NCBI GenBank assembly: GCA_017616705.1
Contig: JAFZXQ010000059.1
Span: forward strand, 1-9,181
Length of the DNA stretch: 9,181 bases
Origin: Clostridia bacterium
Lineage (GTDB): Bacteria > Bacillota > Clostridia > Christensenellales > UBA1242
Direction: 5' to 3'
Part shown: piece by piece, positions 6,936-9,181 of the stretch
Layout: each line of letters opens with the position of its first letter
Numbering within the stretch: the first letter of the stretch is position 1
The notes under the pieces: generated by a model
Databases searched by the model: none
Seen by the model: the letters and a program-made list of their open reading frames with translations, nothing else
What the model was told of the DNA's origin: nothing
Position numbers and translations under genes: made by a program

Positions 6936-8020
6936 GTAATTTTAGCATAATAATTGCCACTTGTTTTTTTAATTATTCCGCCAATCTCAAGTTTTGATAG
7001 TTCGCTCATTAAGATTTTTGGCGCAAGATTTGTTAATTGGGCTAACTCGTCAACATCCATTTCTTCATTAAGCGCGTCTAATATTTTTTGCGCTTCAATT
7101 GAAAATTGAATATCGGCCTTTTTTATTGATTCTTGACTAGATAAACCAAACCTTTCTAGAATTTGATTAACGCTTGAACAAAAGGCTTCAGGATAAGAAT
7201 AAATAAGGTTATTACAACCAAGGCTTTCAAGGCTTGTTATGTTTCCTGGAATAACAAACAGCTCTCGGTTTTGATCAATTGCATCATTAGCCGTGCTGAT
7301 TGCGCCACTTCTCTCTCCTGCTTCAACAACTATTGTTCCTAAGCTGAGGCCACTAATTATTCTGTTACGTTCAAGAAAAGAATATTGGGTTGGCCTAACG
7401 CCGACTGGATATTCGCTTAACAAAAGCCCGCCATCTCTAACAATTCTTCTAGATAACTCGTCATTTTGGCTAGGATAAATTGAATCAAGGCCTCCGCCTA
7501 AAACAGCTATGGTTTTGCCGTGAATATTAACAACGCTTTCAGCAACACAGGTATCAATCCCAAAGGCAAGCCCACTAACCATAATTAGCCCAGCTTTACT
7601 TAACTTTTTAGCAAAGGCATTTGTTACCTCCCTGCCATAACTTGTTGCCCTTCTTGTTCCAACCATTGCTAAGCATTTTTCGTTCATTAAACTAACGTCA
7701 CCCCTTGCATATAAAACAAGCGGAGGATCAGCAATTTCCTTAAGAAGTTTTGGATAAGACTCACTTTCAATCGTTACAACTGAAATATAATATTTATTAA
7801 GCGAATCAACTAGTTTTTCAATGTAACTTTCATCAAGGCATGCCTCCATTTTTGAAATAGTTTCTTTATCTAAAAATTTGCTAAACAAATCGCTATTTTT
7901 CTTAAATTTTTCTTTAACAAAACTAATCCCACCGCAAGCCTCAATTATTTTAGCTTTCTTTTTTAGTGGGATCATAAAACTATCTAACCAAAGATAATCT
8001 AATTCTTTTTGATTCAACAT
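6923..8020 (-). CDS. dprA: DprA/Smf, DNA-processing protein A
   Basis: DprA binds incoming single-stranded DNA and loads RecA during natural transformation. It is also widespread in bacteria not known to be competent. The 365-residue protein has an N-terminal helical (SAM/HhH-like) region (about 1-75) and a Rossmann-fold core. Core motifs are MVGTRRAT (119-126), SGLAFGID (149-156), IAVLGGGLDSIYP (171-183), LLLSEYP (199-205), ERNRIISGLS (217-226) and RSGAISTA (237-244). A C-terminal winged-helix-like segment (about 305-360) follows. The SGLAFGID loop has Phe where Arg or Lys is usual, and the His normally found a few residues later is absent (CVAESVV). The ATG follows an AAGGA site that uses the stop codon of the upstream ComM-like gene. 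Adjacency to a ComM-type ATPase fits a DNA-uptake or recombination role. Confidence 0.95.
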   Translation of the reverse strand: MLNQKELDYLWLDSFMIPLKKKAKIIEACGGISFVKEKFKKNSDLFSKFLDKETISKMEACLDESYIEKLVDSLNKYYISVVTIESESYPKLLKEIADPPLVLYARGDVSLMNEKCLAMVGTRRATSYGREVTNAFAKKLSKAGLIMVSGLAFGIDTCVAESVVNIHGKTIAVLGGGLDSIYPSQNDELSRRIVRDGGLLLSEYPVGVRPTQYSFLERNRIISGLSLGTIVVEAGERSGAISTANDAIDQNRELFVIPGNITSLESLGCNNLIYSYPEAFCSSVNQILERFGLSSQESIKKADIQFSIEAQKILDALNEEMDVDELAQLTNLAPKILMSELSKLEIGGIIKKTSGNYYAKITLQN

Positions 8021-8024
8021 ATTT

Positions 8025-8030
8025 TCCTTA
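8025..8030 (-). promoter_or_regulatory. Ribosome binding site of dprA overlapping the comM stop
   Basis: The minus strand reads TAAGGAAAATATG: the TAA stop of the upstream gene provides the first bases of TAAGGA, four bases from the dprA ATG. This supports the start choice and coupling of the two genes. Confidence 0.7.
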
Positions 8031-9181
8031 CAATGTTATTTTCTCAATCGTTCTAAGCCCTATTGCTTCGGCAATATGCTCTGGCTTAATATTAGGGGCA
8101 CCTTCAAGGTCAGCAATCGTTCTAGCAACTTTTAAAATTCGCGTATAGCCCCTAGCGCTCATCTTAAACTTTTCAAAGGCGCTTTCAAGAATTTGTTTAC
8201 ACTCGTCATCAAGAGCGCAATATTTCTTAATATGCTTACTACTCATTTTGGCGTTACAGAAAACGCCCTCGCCTTTAAATCTTTCAAGTTGAATCTTTCT
8301 AGCCTTATTAACTCGCTCTTTAACTGCGCTGCTTGGCTCTTCATTTGATTCTTGGGTTAAATCAATAAACTTAACCCTTCCAACATCAATCTTAATATCT
8401 ATTCTATCAAGAAGTGGGCCTGAAAGTTTGCCTAAATATTTGCTGACTGCGCTAGGCGTGCAAGTGCAAACGGCTTCTTTTGAGCCATAGTTTCCGCAAG
8501 GGCAAGGATTCATGCTTGCAACTAAAATAAAGTTTGCTGGATAAGTAACAGTTCGTTGCGCTCTTGCGATAGTAACAACGCCATCTTCAAGCGGTTGCCT
8601 TAATGTTTCAAGAGAATGCCTAGGATATTCTGGGAGCTCATCAAGAAATAAAACGCCATTATGAGCAAGGCTTATTTCGCCAGGATTTGCTTTAGCGCCA
8701 CCACCTGTTAAAGCAATAACCGTTGCAGTATGGTGAGGCGTTCTAAATGGGCGCTTTGTAACAACGCCTTGGTTAAGGTCAAGAACACCGCTAACGCTAT
8801 GGATTTTTGTTATTTCAAGGGCTTCTTCAAAAGTAAGGTCAGGAAGAATTCCAGGAACACATTTAGCAAGCATTGTTTTACCGCTTCCAGGAGGGCCAAC
8901 CATTAAGATATTATGCCCGCCAGCAACGGCAATTTCCATTGCTCTTTTAGCCTGATATTGCCCCCTAACTCTAGCAAAATCTTCGCTAGCATCAACGTCA
9001 GCAGGTTTCCAAGTTTGAATTGCTATTGGTTCACATTCAATTTCTTCGTTTAAAAACTCAACTACATCAATTAATGAGTCAAAAGCATAAGCCGTTATCC
9101 CGCTAACAAAACTTGCTTCTTTTTCATTTATCTTAGGAATGATAAATTTTGTTTGCCCCATTTCTTTAGCCGAAATGAGCA
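8028..9181 (-). CDS. comM: ComM/YifB-family AAA+ ATPase (partial, 5' end off window)
   Basis: ComM is a hexameric helicase-like AAA+ protein that promotes branch migration of transforming DNA in Gram-negative bacteria; Firmicutes homologues are usually named YifB or Mg-chelatase-like. An ATG at 9161-9159 gives 377 residues but is not the true start. The frame stays open to the edge (ISAKE before that Met), and the sequence there matches the end of the family's N-terminal Lon-like domain (FIIPKINEKEASFV). Roughly the first 130 residues are therefore missing. Counted from that Met, motifs are Walker A GPPGSGKT (89-96), RPFRTPHHT (137-145), GEISLAHNGVLFLDE (161-175, Walker B), SMNPCPCG (216-223), LLDRID (250-255), and the Mg-chelatase C-terminal domain (about 280-374) with MSARGYTRILKVARTIADL. 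Magnesium chelatase itself is unlikely, given the DprA neighbour and the domain order. Confidence 0.93.
   Translation of the reverse strand, partial: LISAKEMGQTKFIIPKINEKEASFVSGITAYAFDSLIDVVEFLNEEIECEPIAIQTWKPADVDASEDFARVRGQYQAKRAMEIAVAGGHNILMVGPPGSGKTMLAKCVPGILPDLTFEEALEITKIHSVSGVLDLNQGVVTKRPFRTPHHTATVIALTGGGAKANPGEISLAHNGVLFLDELPEYPRHSLETLRQPLEDGVVTIARAQRTVTYPANFILVASMNPCPCGNYGSKEAVCTCTPSAVSKYLGKLSGPLLDRIDIKIDVGRVKFIDLTQESNEEPSSAVKERVNKARKIQLERFKGEGVFCNAKMSSKHIKKYCALDDECKQILESAFEKFKMSARGYTRILKVARTIADLEGAPNIKPEHIAEAIGLRTIEKITL

Noticed and set aside
700..8600. Frequent AAGCGC (about ten plus-strand copies noticed by eye), considered as a DNA-uptake-type signal because comM and dprA are present
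   Set aside because: Most copies I checked are the in-frame Ala-Leu codon pair GCG CTT. There is no longer shared flank, so codon-pair preference explains it. A genome-wide count against a codon-aware null would be decisive.
9159..9161. ATG as the start of the ComM-like gene
   Set aside because: The reading frame is open upstream to the window edge, and residues before and after this Met match the end of the family's N-terminal domain. No ribosome binding site precedes it, so it is an internal Met of a truncated gene.
1..9181. Possible alternative genetic code, since no gene here ends in TGA
   Set aside because: All Trp codons examined are TGG and none of the reading frames contains an in-frame TGA. 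Only six stops are TAA and one TAG, which is too few to argue for recoding.

Overview
The window is a dense, low-GC stretch (by eye about 35-40 % GC) with every gene on the minus strand, so transcription runs from high to low coordinates. It uses the standard code: all Trp codons I checked are TGG, and stops are TAA or TAG. Gene content, strong AGGAGG-type ribosome binding sites and the order dprA-topA-trmFO-hslU point to a Firmicutes/Bacillota genome. The NifS/NifU pairing and the mix of sequence features look more like an uncultured Clostridia-type bacterium than Bacillus; that placement is inference.

In transcription order the first block is a six-gene array: a ComM/YifB-type AAA+ ATPase (5' end beyond the right edge, 8028-9181), dprA (6923-8020), topA (4766-6868), trmFO (3474-4766), hslU (2152-3483) and a thioredoxin (1831-2142). 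The genes are 0-54 bases apart or overlap. Several ribosome binding sites lie inside the preceding gene or across its stop codon, which suggests one translationally coupled operon. A possible internal promoter sits in the dprA-topA gap. The block ends in an intrinsic terminator whose stem begins in the thioredoxin stop codon (1804-1832). It combines single-stranded DNA and recombination handling (ComM, DprA), supercoiling control (TopA), tRNA modification (TrmFO), protein unfolding (HslU) and thiol redox (Trx).

The second block starts from a near-consensus sigma-A promoter (TTGACA, 17 bases, TAAAAT; 1769-1797). It holds a cysteine desulfurase (nifS, 560-1747) followed one base later by a NifU/IscU-family gene (1-558) that runs off the left edge.

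Two departures from family norms stand out. The NifU/IscU protein keeps only the first of the three scaffold cysteines: the second is Asn, the conserved His-Cys pair is Phe-Ser, and a long acidic tail is added. The HslU lacks the C-terminal ending used to activate the HslV protease, and neither hslV nor xerC lies between trmFO and hslU, where Bacillus-type operons carry them. No RNA genes, mobile elements, CRISPR arrays or gene-free gaps over 100 bases were seen.
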